Part shown: positions 8,207 to 17,216 of the stretch, piece by piece
Position numbering within the stretch: position 1 is the first letter of the stretch
Layout of the letters: each line of letters starts with the position of its first letter
IMG/VR virus record: IMGVR_UViG_3300020442_000102
Span: 1 to 41,871 of that record
DNA from: a virus
DNA length: 41,871 nt
Strand: one strand, 5' to 3'
Notes under the pieces: generated by a model
Databases searched by the model: none
The model's input: only the letters and a program-made list of their open reading frames with translations
Told to the model about the DNA's origin: nothing
Position numbers and translations under genes: made by a program

Positions 8207-8812
8207 TTATCTCCTAGACATAAGACCCATTTCAGGGTTTGGCATTTGTTCTGGTGTAGGCATCTCTTGTGGTGTTGGTTCTTCTTCTATTGGCATCTCT
8301 TCCATCGGTGGTTCTGCTTGTTCTAGATCCATCATAGGTTCTTCATCATCTAACATAGAAGCAGTACTTCTCATAAAATCAACACCCTCATCATCTTCTT
8401 CTGTTTCTGCAACTTGTTGTATTTCTCTACGAATCTTTTCAGCTAGGTGACTTGTACTCTCTTGTTGTTCTCCATCAGGATTTAATCCATCTACAACTTG
8501 AACACCTGCTTGTTTACCTAACATTCTTATATATTCATGTAACACAGGACTTATTAACATCTTATTGTCCATGCTATGTTTACCTTGCATTACAAAATAT
8601 GTTGTCATAGACTCAACAATTATTTCTACAGGAACACCCATATCTAACATTTCAATTGTGTTATCAACAACTTCATCTTGTGATATTCTACTTATGTAAA
8701 AGTCTATAACCTCACCTAATCTGCTCATTTCAGCAGGTCTCTCGTAAGGTCTACTTTTAGGTTCTACAACTAAGGATTCACCTGGTGTTGGTCTGTCAAA
8801 AAATTCTGCCAT
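8207..8812 (-). CDS. Acidic Pro/Glu/Met-rich virion-associated protein (201 aa)
   Basis: No family recognised. Residues 30-105 are an ordered helical domain (LGEVIDFYISRISQDEVVD; MGVPVEIIVESMTTYFVMQG). From about residue 130 the protein is disordered and very acidic. It ends in a run of short P-x-x-E-M units (EEMPIEEEPTPQEMPTPEQM) and a basic MSRR tail. The middle part (DMGVPVEIIVESM, then LISPVLHEYI) is a style seen in ejection-cluster proteins of marine phages. It overlaps the muramidase stop by one base. Likely an internal virion protein or a chaperone for its giant neighbour; inference from context. Confidence 0.5.
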   Translation of the reverse strand: MAEFFDRPTPGESLVVEPKSRPYERPAEMSRLGEVIDFYISRISQDEVVDNTIEMLDMGVPVEIIVESMTTYFVMQGKHSMDNKMLISPVLHEYIRMLGKQAGVQVVDGLNPDGEQQESTSHLAEKIRREIQQVAETEEDDEGVDFMRSTASMLDDEEPMMDLEQAEPPMEEMPIEEEPTPQEMPTPEQMPNPEMGLMSRR

Positions 8813-9810
8813 TATATCGCCCTCTTTGCTCCTAAACTATTTATCATAGGATGATCAGGATGATATTTGTTTAAGTGTTCATAGATAACTCCTTTTAACT
8901 GATTAGCATTTTTTGGAGTGTAGATTTTCTTTCCTTGACTATCCTTTTTAGTTTTACTTTCATCTCTAAATGATGCCCATCTTCTCATTACATTTTGCAT
9001 CATGCCATTTAAAGTCTTTTTTCTAGAGATAGTATCACTCATGTACCATACATACATTTTATCTTGTGTTTTTTTATCAAATATAGTATCTCCTGTTATA
9101 CCTAATTCTTTACCTCCTCTATCTAATATATCATTAATTGTACCACCTAGTATCTGATAAAACCCAACTGCTGTACTATCTAGTTTATATTTCTTTAAAT
9201 TGTATTTATGATATTTTCCATTCTTTTTGGCAAACTCAGCTACGTCTTTAATTTTCATTGTATTTACTTTTACGTTTTTAAATGGACTATCCTTACTTTT
9301 ACCTTGATCAGCTAATAATGTATCGTATTGTCCTAGCCCCTCTGCGTACATAGCTTTTGTTGCTAGAGGTAATCTTAGATCACTACTATCCATATTTACA
9401 AATGATTCATTATCAGGAAAATATGTAGTTCCCTTTACAGGACTTAGACTCACTGTAGGCACATCTTCTAATTTTTTATCTGCTTCTTCATTGAAGACAC
9501 CGAATAACTCTCCTAATGCATCCATTGAAGTAGCGTTCTCTTTGACATCATAAGGAGTCTTTAAACTTAATTTAGCTTTATCTAATTGATTCTGTAATAA
9601 ACTATTAGCGTCATCTGCCACCATTTGTGCTAACTCTGATTGATAAAATTGTGGAGAAAAGCCATTTACAGGTGTACCATCATCCATGCTTAACCCTCCC
9701 ATAACAAATCCACCTTTAGAGAATCCTCTCTTATCTTGATGAAATTGTTTTAATTGATTGTATAATTTTGCATAAGGAATTGTATCCTTTAAACTTTTTA
9801 TTTTTCTCAT
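8812..9810 (-). CDS. Virion-associated muramidase, lambda-lysozyme (GH104)-like
   Basis: Peptidoglycan-cleaving enzyme, by motif. The C-terminal half has the lysozyme-like core: YAEGLGQYDTLL with candidate catalytic E157, then DSTAVGFYQILGGT (211-224), the counterpart of the S-x-G-x-G-x-YQ block in lambda R, then GITGDTIFDKKTQDKM, matching the 'F-x-x-x-x-QD' end of that fold. The N-terminal 140 residues are different and carry a Gly-rich KRGFSKGGFVMGG tag (about 28-39) like two other late proteins here. Position inside the ejection cluster, with a separate M15 endolysin in the lysis region, suggests it is carried in the virion to open the wall during DNA entry. The AVGFYQ line fits best; the exact GH family is inferred. 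Confidence 0.7.
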   Translation of the reverse strand: MRKIKSLKDTIPYAKLYNQLKQFHQDKRGFSKGGFVMGGLSMDDGTPVNGFSPQFYQSELAQMVADDANSLLQNQLDKAKLSLKTPYDVKENATSMDALGELFGVFNEEADKKLEDVPTVSLSPVKGTTYFPDNESFVNMDSSDLRLPLATKAMYAEGLGQYDTLLADQGKSKDSPFKNVKVNTMKIKDVAEFAKKNGKYHKYNLKKYKLDSTAVGFYQILGGTINDILDRGGKELGITGDTIFDKKTQDKMYVWYMSDTISRKKTLNGMMQNVMRRWASFRDESKTKKDSQGKKIYTPKNANQLKGVIYEHLNKYHPDHPMINSLGAKRAI

Positions 9811-9814
9811 TGAT

Positions 9815-11941
9815 TTATCCTATATTTGCTATTGCATTAATCATTGTTTGAAAGAAACCACCATTAGCTTCTGCTTGTTTTGCATCTGCATCTAGCTGTG
9901 CTATAAATATAGAAGCAGCTCTTTGTAGTTCATTTTGGTCTGCTGTGAATGCCCAATTCATTAGATCTCTAGCTGCTTGGTAATCTTGCTCTAGTTGCAT
10001 TTTAGTCAAAGCTGTAGAGTTATTAGCATCGTTCATGTTAGCTTGGTTCAAAGCTCCATTATTAAAATTAGTTACAGACTGATACCAAGCTGCATTCGCA
10101 GTCGATACAGCTAAAGCATTAGTTGCATTGAATTGTGCCCGGTTCTCTTTTAACGATGCAAAGAATTTTGTTAGTGCTGCATCTTCTTTGAACTGAACTT
10201 GAGCCATAACATTCTGTTGTTCAGCATTGAATCTCTCTTGTGATGCTTGTAAGTTTGCCATTGCAACATCAACTTTATTTTTCTCAGTAATATTTAATTG
10301 TTTAGCTGCATTTTCAGCCGCCTGATCATTAAATAGAGCATCTATCTTAGCTTGACTTTTTAAAATACTTACTTGCTGTTCATTCTTTAAGTTTTGTATA
10401 TCCATTTCTAAGAAAGCTTCAGCGTTTGCAATTTGTGCTTGCTGTTTGTTTGTTAAATTTTGTATATCTAACTTAGTAAGAGCTGCTGCATCTGATATGA
10501 TTTTTGCATTTTCTGCATTTAAGTTTGCTATATCTACACTTTGAGCCATTCTTGCGTTCTCTAAAGCTATCTGAACGTCTGCATCATAATTTTGTTTAGC
10601 TATATCAGATATAGTAGATGCATTCTTTACTCTAGCTCTAAACTCTTGATCAAATTCTATACCTAAAAACTCTGCTCTCTGTTTTGCTGCTAGTATAGTA
10701 GCTTGCTGTCTGTTATTTAGATTTTGTAATTCAAAGTCTGCAACAGTCTTAGCATCTGCTTTCGCAATAGGTAATGCTGATTCCATAGCCGCCTGTACAA
10801 TAGCCTGACCTGCAAGAGATGATGCATTTAATCCTCTAGCATTCATAGCCGCTAATGCTGTTCTCATAGCTCCTGCTGCCCACGGGGGAGTACGACCTGG
10901 TTCAAAGTCAGACATTAACTCATCTAACTGCCCTTTTACCATTGCCTTTGTACTAGGATCTGCTGTCACAAAAGCTGCTTCTGTTTTCTTTATGACATCA
11001 TCAGCTTTTTCTTTATCATATGCTGACTGCACAAGTTCGTCATCTTGAACAGTTCTTTTATCAGGAGCTTTAACTGTAGTTGCTTCATCTATCTGTGCAG
11101 CTTTCAGATCTAATGCAGCTAAATCTTCAGGATTCATTGTCTCAGCTTTTACTTGAGCTTCATCTGATACTGTTCCTTTTACTGCTTTTACATCTTTTAG
11201 ATTCTCATCTATATCATCTGCTACTTTAGATATATCTTCATCTTTCATTTGAGCTGCATCTATCTGTCCTGCAGTTGTATCAACAGTTTTTGTATCAGAA
11301 ATATCTCCTATATCTATAGAATCAGGAGTACCAGATATTTGCCCTGTTCCCTCACTTACTAAAGTTTTATCTCCTGGTTTTACAGTTATCTGATTTACAG
11401 GAGTAGATGTTGCTAACTTAGCAAAGTTTTGAGGTGTTTCAATAGTTGTTCCTGTAGTGTCAGTAGTGTTAGTAGCTGTTGTGTTAGTATCAGTATTAGT
11501 AGTAGTATTAGTAGTTACAGGATCAGGAGTAAATGTAGTAGCACCAGGAACTGTTGAGCCAAACTTTTTATTCATGTCTGTAGCTTGTTGTGTATTAGAA
11601 CCTGCTCCCTCTGCTTTAGCTTGTGCCATCCACTCTTCTTTTGTAAATGGTGCGCCACTAAAATCGTAATTATCAAATGTAGATAAATCTTTATAATCCC
11701 CTGATGAACCACTAATATATTTGTTCATTTCAGATAGTGGCATACCACCTGGTGCAAACCCTCGTCTTTGTCTTCCTACAAGTGTTGTAGCTTCATTAAA
11801 CATTTCCATGACATAACTTTTAGCTTTATCGTTACCCATGATAAAATTATTTACTTCTTCGATATTGTTATTGCCCGTGTAGCCTTTCATCTGTGCTAAC
11901 TTGAACATTTGATCATTTGTAAATCCTGCAAAATCTGCCAT
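9815..11941 (-). CDS. Coiled-coil repeat structural protein with Thr-rich linker (708 aa)
   Basis: Large Ala/Gln/Asn-rich protein. Residues 1-55 form a small helical domain, followed by RQRRGFAPGGM (57-67). Residues 143-166 are a Thr/Asn linker. Residues 255-350 are acidic. From 355 (PPWAAGAMRTALAAMNARG) to 640 it is almost entirely helical, with about 22-residue repeats of the type D-I-x-N-L-x-N-x-Q-Q at 402, 469, 492 and 514. The C-terminus is NGGFFQTMINAIANIG, apolar and amphipathic. Similar Q-Q repeat proteins occur in pelagiphage and cyanophage-like genomes as unassigned virion proteins. It may be an internal or ejected protein, as placement before the muramidase suggests; no enzymatic motif. 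Its DNA is low-complexity in the linker. Confidence 0.6.
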   Translation of the reverse strand: MADFAGFTNDQMFKLAQMKGYTGNNNIEEVNNFIMGNDKAKSYVMEMFNEATTLVGRQRRGFAPGGMPLSEMNKYISGSSGDYKDLSTFDNYDFSGAPFTKEEWMAQAKAEGAGSNTQQATDMNKKFGSTVPGATTFTPDPVTTNTTTNTDTNTTATNTTDTTGTTIETPQNFAKLATSTPVNQITVKPGDKTLVSEGTGQISGTPDSIDIGDISDTKTVDTTAGQIDAAQMKDEDISKVADDIDENLKDVKAVKGTVSDEAQVKAETMNPEDLAALDLKAAQIDEATTVKAPDKRTVQDDELVQSAYDKEKADDVIKKTEAAFVTADPSTKAMVKGQLDELMSDFEPGRTPPWAAGAMRTALAAMNARGLNASSLAGQAIVQAAMESALPIAKADAKTVADFELQNLNNRQQATILAAKQRAEFLGIEFDQEFRARVKNASTISDIAKQNYDADVQIALENARMAQSVDIANLNAENAKIISDAAALTKLDIQNLTNKQQAQIANAEAFLEMDIQNLKNEQQVSILKSQAKIDALFNDQAAENAAKQLNITEKNKVDVAMANLQASQERFNAEQQNVMAQVQFKEDAALTKFFASLKENRAQFNATNALAVSTANAAWYQSVTNFNNGALNQANMNDANNSTALTKMQLEQDYQAARDLMNWAFTADQNELQRAASIFIAQLDADAKQAEANGGFFQTMINAIANIG
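10331..10738 (-). repeat. Degenerate repeats encoding D-I-x-N-L-x-N-x-Q-Q helices
   Basis: Within the 708-residue protein, units begin DFELQNLNNRQQATI, VDIANLNAENAKII, DIQNLTNKQQAQI and DIQNLKNEQQVSI. The last two are directly tandem at 22 residues. The units have diverged at DNA level, so this is old protein-level repetition. Confidence 0.75.
11444..11515 (-). repeat. Low-complexity GTN/ACN tract encoding a Thr-rich linker
   Basis: On the + strand this reads as runs of GTAGT/GTTAGT. On the coding strand it gives TTNTTTNTDTNTTATNTT, residues 143-166 of the 708-residue protein. Probably a flexible linker, and a likely place for length variation between relatives. Confidence 0.8.
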
Positions 11942-11946
11942 GTTGA

Positions 11947-12177
11947 TTAATCCTTACTTAATACTTTATCTAATTTATCTTCTAATCTGTGTAATGCATC
12001 CATCACTTGACTAAGATCATCACGCATTTCTTTACGTGTTACGTATTCTTCTCTTGTTTTATTTAAAAGTATGTCTATACGTTTTACTTCCTGTATGAGT
12101 CCTCTAAATGCCCATACAGCAGGAGCTATAACTAAAGTTAAAATGATGTTCCAAAACATCCACATACTAATTTCCAT
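11947..12177 (-). CDS. Small membrane-anchored coiled-coil protein (76 aa)
   Basis: One N-terminal membrane segment, about residues 5-24 (MWMFWNIILTLVIAPAVWAF), followed by a charged amphipathic helix (RLEDKLDKVLSKD) predicted to form a coiled coil. Five bases separate it from the next gene and three from the previous one. The topology suits a phage inner-membrane protein, for example a holin-like or spanin-like part, or a virion membrane protein. There is no proline-rich lipoprotein partner next to it, so an Rz/Rz1 call is not supported. Confidence 0.6.
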   Translation of the reverse strand: MEISMWMFWNIILTLVIAPAVWAFRGLIQEVKRIDILLNKTREEYVTRKEMRDDLSQVMDALHRLEDKLDKVLSKD

Positions 12178-12180
12178 ATT

Positions 12181-12657
12181 CTACTCCTGTATTGATTTTA
12201 AATACCATACGAGCCAACCAAAACCGACAATTGTACATAATAATAAAAATATAAAAATGCCCTCTATAATACGTTCTTTTATCTCTTGCTGACGATATAG
12301 CTGTTCTTGTCTAGCTTTTCTAATCTTGCCCTCCATTGCAATCAATTCTTCCCAAGCTTTATGACCATGTGAGAATTGAATGAAAGTTTTAAGCTCATAT
12401 CTTTGCTCTTCTAGTTTCTTCTTAGCGGCAAAGGCTTCTAATGCTTCTTGTTCTACTGATCCAAATACCTTACGAAAGATAGGTGGATTCTTAGCTTGTT
12501 TCTCTTTTTGTTCTATATCAGACACAGCACTCATCCATCTTGATAAATCTCCTGTCATAGATTCAATATCACGACCTGCTTGAAAAGCACGTTTGAGACC
12601 GGAAAATGCCGTACTTGCTGTGGTCAGGCAAGCACCAATTGTAATTGGATCAAACAT
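12181..12657 (-). CDS. Membrane-anchored helical phage protein (158 aa)
   Basis: Starts MFDPITIGACLTTASTAFSG, a small-residue amphipathic segment. A long charged helical region follows (EQKEKQAKNPPIFRKVFGSVEQEALEAF onward). Near the C-terminus there is a strong membrane span, about residues 132-152 (GIFIFLLLCTIVGFGWLVWY). Proteins of this layout recur next to tail genes in marine phages without assigned function. The TAATG-type junction with the upstream gene shares one base. Its pairing with the other TM protein suggests the two act at the membrane together, in infection or lysis; inference only. Confidence 0.6.
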   Translation of the reverse strand: MFDPITIGACLTTASTAFSGLKRAFQAGRDIESMTGDLSRWMSAVSDIEQKEKQAKNPPIFRKVFGSVEQEALEAFAAKKKLEEQRYELKTFIQFSHGHKAWEELIAMEGKIRKARQEQLYRQQEIKERIIEGIFIFLLLCTIVGFGWLVWYLKSIQE

Positions 12658-13166
12658 TAAGATGGTTTAGTTGGCCAGGTTACATTATATATGTCAGATG
12701 CTTTTGTTATATCACGTAGCTGTTGTCTATAAGTTCTCCATGCACTAGAATCTCCATCTGCATCTTCAATCTTATGTATCTGCCAATCAGCTTCAGCTAG
12801 TAATGGCTCTCTTTGTCCTCTCAAACTATCCATCATGTCACGATCTAACCTGTCTTGCCACTCAGCATCTTGTGATGCTTTTGTTACAGTTTTACCATCT
12901 TCATCTGTGTAGGTTTTATGTCTGTCTATTTCTGACCATTTTGTAAACCATTTATCATCTATTTTCTCCACACCATCTTGAACAATAATTTTTGTATTGC
13001 TTGATGGAGTAGGACTTCCTGAGGGATAAATTAATTCATATCCTAAATGATCAATTAGATCTGCATTTATACCTGAACCTAAAGGAAAGGACATATTTTT
13101 ATTATTTTCCTTAATTTCAGTTTCTGTATGTATCTCACCTGTATCTTTTTTTCTATATTCTGCCAT
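12657..13166 (-). CDS. Tail-fibre assembly chaperone-like protein (Phage_tail_APC type)
   Basis: The C-terminal 60 residues match the phage tail assembly chaperone signature: R-x-x-LLAEADWQIHKIED ... WRTYRQQLRDIT ... VTWPTKPS, that is, 'LLAxxDW ... W..YRQ.LRD ... WP..P'. The N-terminal part (DTGEIHTETEI; MSFPLG; LGYELIYPSG) resembles the usual leading domain of these proteins, which reads like a fibre-attachment segment. Such proteins help fold or attach fibres, and it follows directly on the modular 759-residue fibre-like gene, ten bases away. Confident on motif, moderate on exact role. Confidence 0.75.
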   Translation of the reverse strand: MAEYRKKDTGEIHTETEIKENNKNMSFPLGSGINADLIDHLGYELIYPSGSPTPSSNTKIIVQDGVEKIDDKWFTKWSEIDRHKTYTDEDGKTVTKASQDAEWQDRLDRDMMDSLRGQREPLLAEADWQIHKIEDADGDSSAWRTYRQQLRDITKASDIYNVTWPTKPS

Positions 13167-13175
13167 TTGTTTCTC

Positions 13176-15455
13176 CTATCTCAAAGCCATATACATATAT
13201 CTAGAAGTTGTTTGACCATCATTCATGTCATTAGATCTGTTATGGGTGCTACCCTCCTCAGCAGTTCTTACTGTGCCATCATTGCCCTTGACTATAAATC
13301 CACTAGAATGAGGAGATATTACGTTACCTGTAACACTCTGCCAACTTCCTGGAGAGGACAATTCATCATAAGCATCTACACTTGTTGTTATACCTCTATT
13401 AGATGTAAATAGCATCCATGTACCCCTATTTGCTCCTCCCGTTCCAGAATTGTCATAGTTTCTTATTAAAATAAATCTAGCTGAAGAAGAGAATCCACAA
13501 TCAACAGTTATATCATTAGCTGATCCTGAATAATTTCCTATTTTACATATGTTAGGATATGATGCGAACACAGTATACATAAAAACTTTACCATCAGCAT
13601 TTATGCCACCACCACCCATTCCTGTATCTTGCCCTACAGAAAAAGTATTTTTATTAGGATATAAATCTGCCCAAGCCTGATAATAATCACTCCACCTATT
13701 ATCACTCCAACCATAAGTATATCTATGTTCTGCTGTCATAGCAGAGAATCTTCCTGCGGGATCTCCTGGTCCTGCTGCTTTACAATAAATTACAAGTCCT
13801 GTATACCCTGACTGAGAATAGGAATTTACCCAAATCATTTCAGGTTCTACACCTAAGTTGTGCTTTACATGCTTAGTTCCCCCATTACCATAATAGTAAC
13901 CTGAATGTGCAAATTTAGGAAATTCTCTAATCATGTCACCATCTGTACGTGGACTGTTTAATAGTGTACTTGAATAAAACCCCTCTTTAAAAAAATCGTG
14001 ATTATAACTTTTTTCCATTCTCACTTGCTGATGCCATCTAGGATAGTATGCGTCTGGACAAATTCTTCTTGCAATTTCCATAGTTCTAGTATTAGAATTA
14101 GGTGTAGTAACCATTGCTATATCAGGGGGAAAGCCTGCAACTAATCGTGGATTATACGCACTTTGATTTCCATTAGCTCCTACATAGACATCTGTATGTG
14201 ATCTTGCTGGTTTCATAGGATTCGTTCTTATCGCTGTATATACATAAGTATCTCCATCATTGTTAAAACTTCTATGTGTTTGATTAGTATCGGAGATAAC
14301 ACTAGCATCATCAACTAATTTAAAACCATCAGGCATTTGATGAAACGTAACCCTATCTGTTGCAGAAGTTCCTATATCATTCATAGGTATATACTTACCG
14401 GTACTTCCATAACCATTTGTGCCTGACAATACTCCCTGAGTAGTATGAGTAAGATATGGTATGTTGAATCCGTAGCTTCCTGATGGTTTTTGATCACTCA
14501 TTACGAACCATCTTGCATCATTGTTAGTACTCCATGCACCTGTACCATCAGCATTTTTAACCATAACAAAACTTGGTTGCCATCCTACTGATATATGAGT
14601 TCCTCTATTACCAGAACCATTGCCCCCTGCGTTAACTCCCTCATAGCTTCCTGTCTGAATAAAGCTATTAGCACTTTCATCATGGGCAAATAAATAGGCT
14701 ACGTATTCATAACTAGATGCATTACTTGAATCTGCTGAATGAGTATTAGCACTTCCCTCTCCACCTCCATGAACTCCAACAGTAAAGTGAGTACTTGTTG
14801 GTGCAGTATTATTCCATATAGAACCACCACTTCCATCATCAGCACTTATAAATGCAGAAGTTAATTGTTCATATTTATGCCATTTTGTATGCCCCATTGA
14901 TCTGTGATAACAAGCCCAAGAAAAATTATAATTGCTAGGATTGGATTTGTTTTTTATTAATATCATTCCAGGTTCACATTGTAGATTATGTGCTATACTT
15001 TGAGGTGAACTTGAGCCTGTATAATTAACTATATCAAAAAATCTAGGTTTAACTCTAAACACCCAAAAATCATAATGAACACCATTTGTATTAATTTCAC
15101 TAAACGGCCCGATATTTGCAGCACCTCCACCACCACCTGCTCCAACATTGAGAAAGCTAACCCCCTGATTTGATCCTGGTGATGATAATCTAGCAGCTGA
15201 ACTTGTATCTAAATAATTTCCAACTCCTGTACCACCTTTATTTAAAGTATCAATTAGGTAATGCCTACTTCCTTTAATCCACATCAAACCATCATATGTA
15301 CTTAAATCAACATTACTTCCATTGTAATTGTTAAAAACAATTGTATCTGTTCCTCCTGATCCTGTATATGAACCAGAATAAAAATAATCTTCTATATATT
15401 CTGTAGGCTCAATTGCTGATTGTTTTCCTGTAATAGCTCTTGTTAAACGACTCAT
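13176..15455 (-). CDS. Modular repeat tail-fibre/adhesion protein (759 aa)
   Basis: A Gly/Ser/Asn/Tyr-rich beta protein built of related modules. Each opens with a Y-x-G strand (YSGSYTG at 26; VNYTGSS at 143; QTGSYEG at 267; HSGYYYG at 517; IGNYSGS at 639). Each continues with a 'G-[FW]/NL-x-P-x-[FM]-[IV]-x-[IV]-[KR]-N' strand (EPGMILIKN; QPSFVMVKN; EPEMIWVN; SARFILIRN), and modules close with Y-x-Y (EYVAYLF, TYVYTAI, FMYTVFA, YMYMALR). This is the DUF7483-like architecture seen in marine phage receptor-facing proteins. N-terminal LTRAITGKQSA looks like a virion-attachment helix. Position after the other tail genes and before the fibre chaperone supports host adhesion. No enzymatic motif was found. 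Confidence 0.7.
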   Translation of the reverse strand: MSRLTRAITGKQSAIEPTEYIEDYFYSGSYTGSGGTDTIVFNNYNGSNVDLSTYDGLMWIKGSRHYLIDTLNKGGTGVGNYLDTSSAARLSSPGSNQGVSFLNVGAGGGGGAANIGPFSEINTNGVHYDFWVFRVKPRFFDIVNYTGSSSPQSIAHNLQCEPGMILIKNKSNPSNYNFSWACYHRSMGHTKWHKYEQLTSAFISADDGSGGSIWNNTAPTSTHFTVGVHGGGEGSANTHSADSSNASSYEYVAYLFAHDESANSFIQTGSYEGVNAGGNGSGNRGTHISVGWQPSFVMVKNADGTGAWSTNNDARWFVMSDQKPSGSYGFNIPYLTHTTQGVLSGTNGYGSTGKYIPMNDIGTSATDRVTFHQMPDGFKLVDDASVISDTNQTHRSFNNDGDTYVYTAIRTNPMKPARSHTDVYVGANGNQSAYNPRLVAGFPPDIAMVTTPNSNTRTMEIARRICPDAYYPRWHQQVRMEKSYNHDFFKEGFYSSTLLNSPRTDGDMIREFPKFAHSGYYYGNGGTKHVKHNLGVEPEMIWVNSYSQSGYTGLVIYCKAAGPGDPAGRFSAMTAEHRYTYGWSDNRWSDYYQAWADLYPNKNTFSVGQDTGMGGGGINADGKVFMYTVFASYPNICKIGNYSGSANDITVDCGFSSSARFILIRNYDNSGTGGANRGTWMLFTSNRGITTSVDAYDELSSPGSWQSVTGNVISPHSSGFIVKGNDGTVRTAEEGSTHNRSNDMNDGQTTSRYMYMALR

Positions 15456-15464
15456 ATTTTATCC

Positions 15465-17195
15465 TTAATATTGGTTAGTTGCTGCATGAAACCCATGATA
15501 ATTAGCACCTGCATCATATGTTATAAATGTAAAAACATCATATCTTGATGCTGTAGATGATAGAGCTGGTGCTTGTCCTCCATCTGCCCACCTTATAGAT
15601 GATGGCCAGGTTGCTGCTCTATTACCTGTACCATCCTGTAAAAGCATTAATGTAAAACCATATGCTTTAGTGTTATCAAAAGTTTCAGTAAAGGTAATAC
15701 TACAAGTAGTTGAATTTAATGTTCCTACAAATACAACATCAGCATCTAAGTTTAAAGCTTGACTTGATCCCATGTTACCTAAACTTATATACTCTTCACT
15801 CGTCACACCTAAATGTTTATTAGTAAGTGTTTGTGCAGTTGATAAATCTGCTGTAACTGATGTATCTATATTTAAGGTAACAGTACCTGTAGTGCCACCA
15901 CCTGAAAGTCCTGTGCCTGCAGTTACTCCCTCAATGTCTCCCTGAATAGTACTAACTGTTGTATCTACATAATCTTTAACAGCTGCACTTGTTGGTAAAG
16001 TTGTATCATTATCGTTACTTCCGATACCCTCAGATTCTGTAACTATAGCACTTGCTTTAAAGTTATCTACTTCTATGTTTGATACAGTATTGTTATCTGC
16101 ATCTATAGTTTTATTTGTTAGCGTATCAGTAGATACTCTAGAAACTAATGTACTATTAGCTCCTTGAGGTAGTGTCATAGTATTAGTAGTTCCTGTACCA
16201 TGAGGTTGTGCCTTAATTATTTGACCATGACTATTATCGTGGCAATTAAGTTGAATCTGTCCTACAATACTTTGACCACCCACACCTGCATTGCCCTGTA
16301 CTTCTAATATATTAGTTGCAGCTCTAACTTGTAAATTACCTGATGCAGTAGTTGATATGCCACTAAATACAGGGGCTGTTAATGTTTTATTTGTAAGTGT
16401 ATCAGTTGTTGCTCTACCAACTAAAGTGTCTGTAGATGTTGGAAGAGTTAATGTTCCTGTATTACTAATGGTTGAAATAACAGGTGCTGTTAATGTTTTA
16501 TTTGTAAGTGTTTTAGTTGTCTGTGATAAATAGGTATCAAATGTATCTACAGATGTAGATCTCATTGTGCCATTATCATTAGTAATAATACCATCACCAC
16601 CTGCAACTGCTGTTGTACCTATACTAGTTACATCTCCATCTAGTACATTTAATTCAGCTGCTGTAGTTGTGACTGCTGTGCCACCTATAGCTAGATCATC
16701 TTTAGCTAATTTAACTAAACCACTACCTTTAGGTGTAAGCACCATACTAACATTAGTATCAGATCCTGTAGCAGAAAGAGTAATATCATTTCCTGTAGCA
16801 GAATTAGCTGCAGTAAATTGATTTACAGCAGTAGATGTAGCAGAAAGGATAATGCTATCTCTACCATTTGTATCAATCAATTTAGCTGTTTTTACAATGG
16901 CAGCATCTACTGTGCCACTATAGAACGCATCTCTAAATTTATTTCCTGTTGTACCTACATCAATTGTAGATGAACCCGGTGTAATAGCTGTAGTTGTCGT
17001 TCCTAGCTCACTATTTGCACCTAGTGTTGTAACTCTAGGACTATCTGTACCATTATGGGTATGTCCTGTACTAGCATTAAATGCTCCAATAATGTTGGTA
17101 AATTCATTATTCAGATGCTCCTCTCTAATGATTCCACCAGATACGGGCAAGCCTACATTACCTATGACTCCCCTTGTTTGATATGTATTTCCCAT
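15465..17195 (-). CDS. Tail fibre/structural protein with TLTNKT repeats (576 aa)
   Basis: N-terminal GLPVSGGIIREEHLNNEF and GHTHNGTDSPRV are typical of marine phage tail fibre bases. The middle carries repeated phage-fibre units: TKTLTNKTLTAPVIS, TDTLTNKTLTAPVFS, TDTLTNKTIDADN and TAQTLTNKHL, plus the GDGIITNDNGTMRSTSVDTFD spacer. Such units form triple-stranded beta-helix shafts. The C-terminal 130 residues (LNLDADVVFVGTLNSTTC; RAATWPSSIRWADGGQAP; VFTFITYDAG) form the conserved end domain of many marine phage fibres. Two near-identical DNA copies of the central repeat are listed separately. Likely a fibre or a baseplate-like shaft; receptor unknown. Confidence 0.75.
   Translation of the reverse strand: MGNTYQTRGVIGNVGLPVSGGIIREEHLNNEFTNIIGAFNASTGHTHNGTDSPRVTTLGANSELGTTTTAITPGSSTIDVGTTGNKFRDAFYSGTVDAAIVKTAKLIDTNGRDSIILSATSTAVNQFTAANSATGNDITLSATGSDTNVSMVLTPKGSGLVKLAKDDLAIGGTAVTTTAAELNVLDGDVTSIGTTAVAGGDGIITNDNGTMRSTSVDTFDTYLSQTTKTLTNKTLTAPVISTISNTGTLTLPTSTDTLVGRATTDTLTNKTLTAPVFSGISTTASGNLQVRAATNILEVQGNAGVGGQSIVGQIQLNCHDNSHGQIIKAQPHGTGTTNTMTLPQGANSTLVSRVSTDTLTNKTIDADNNTVSNIEVDNFKASAIVTESEGIGSNDNDTTLPTSAAVKDYVDTTVSTIQGDIEGVTAGTGLSGGGTTGTVTLNIDTSVTADLSTAQTLTNKHLGVTSEEYISLGNMGSSQALNLDADVVFVGTLNSTTCSITFTETFDNTKAYGFTLMLLQDGTGNRAATWPSSIRWADGGQAPALSSTASRYDVFTFITYDAGANYHGFHAATNQY
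16371..16511. repeat. Pair of 30-bp direct repeats in the TLTNKT fibre gene
   Basis: Bases 16371-16400 and 16482-16511 differ by a single base (AGGGGCTG versus AGGTGCTG at the left end) and both encode TLTNKTLTAPV. They are 111 bases (37 codons) apart, so recombination between them would delete or add one in-frame shaft unit. Confidence 0.85.
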
Positions 17196-17216
17196 TCTGT
17201 TTCCTTTCCTGTATGG

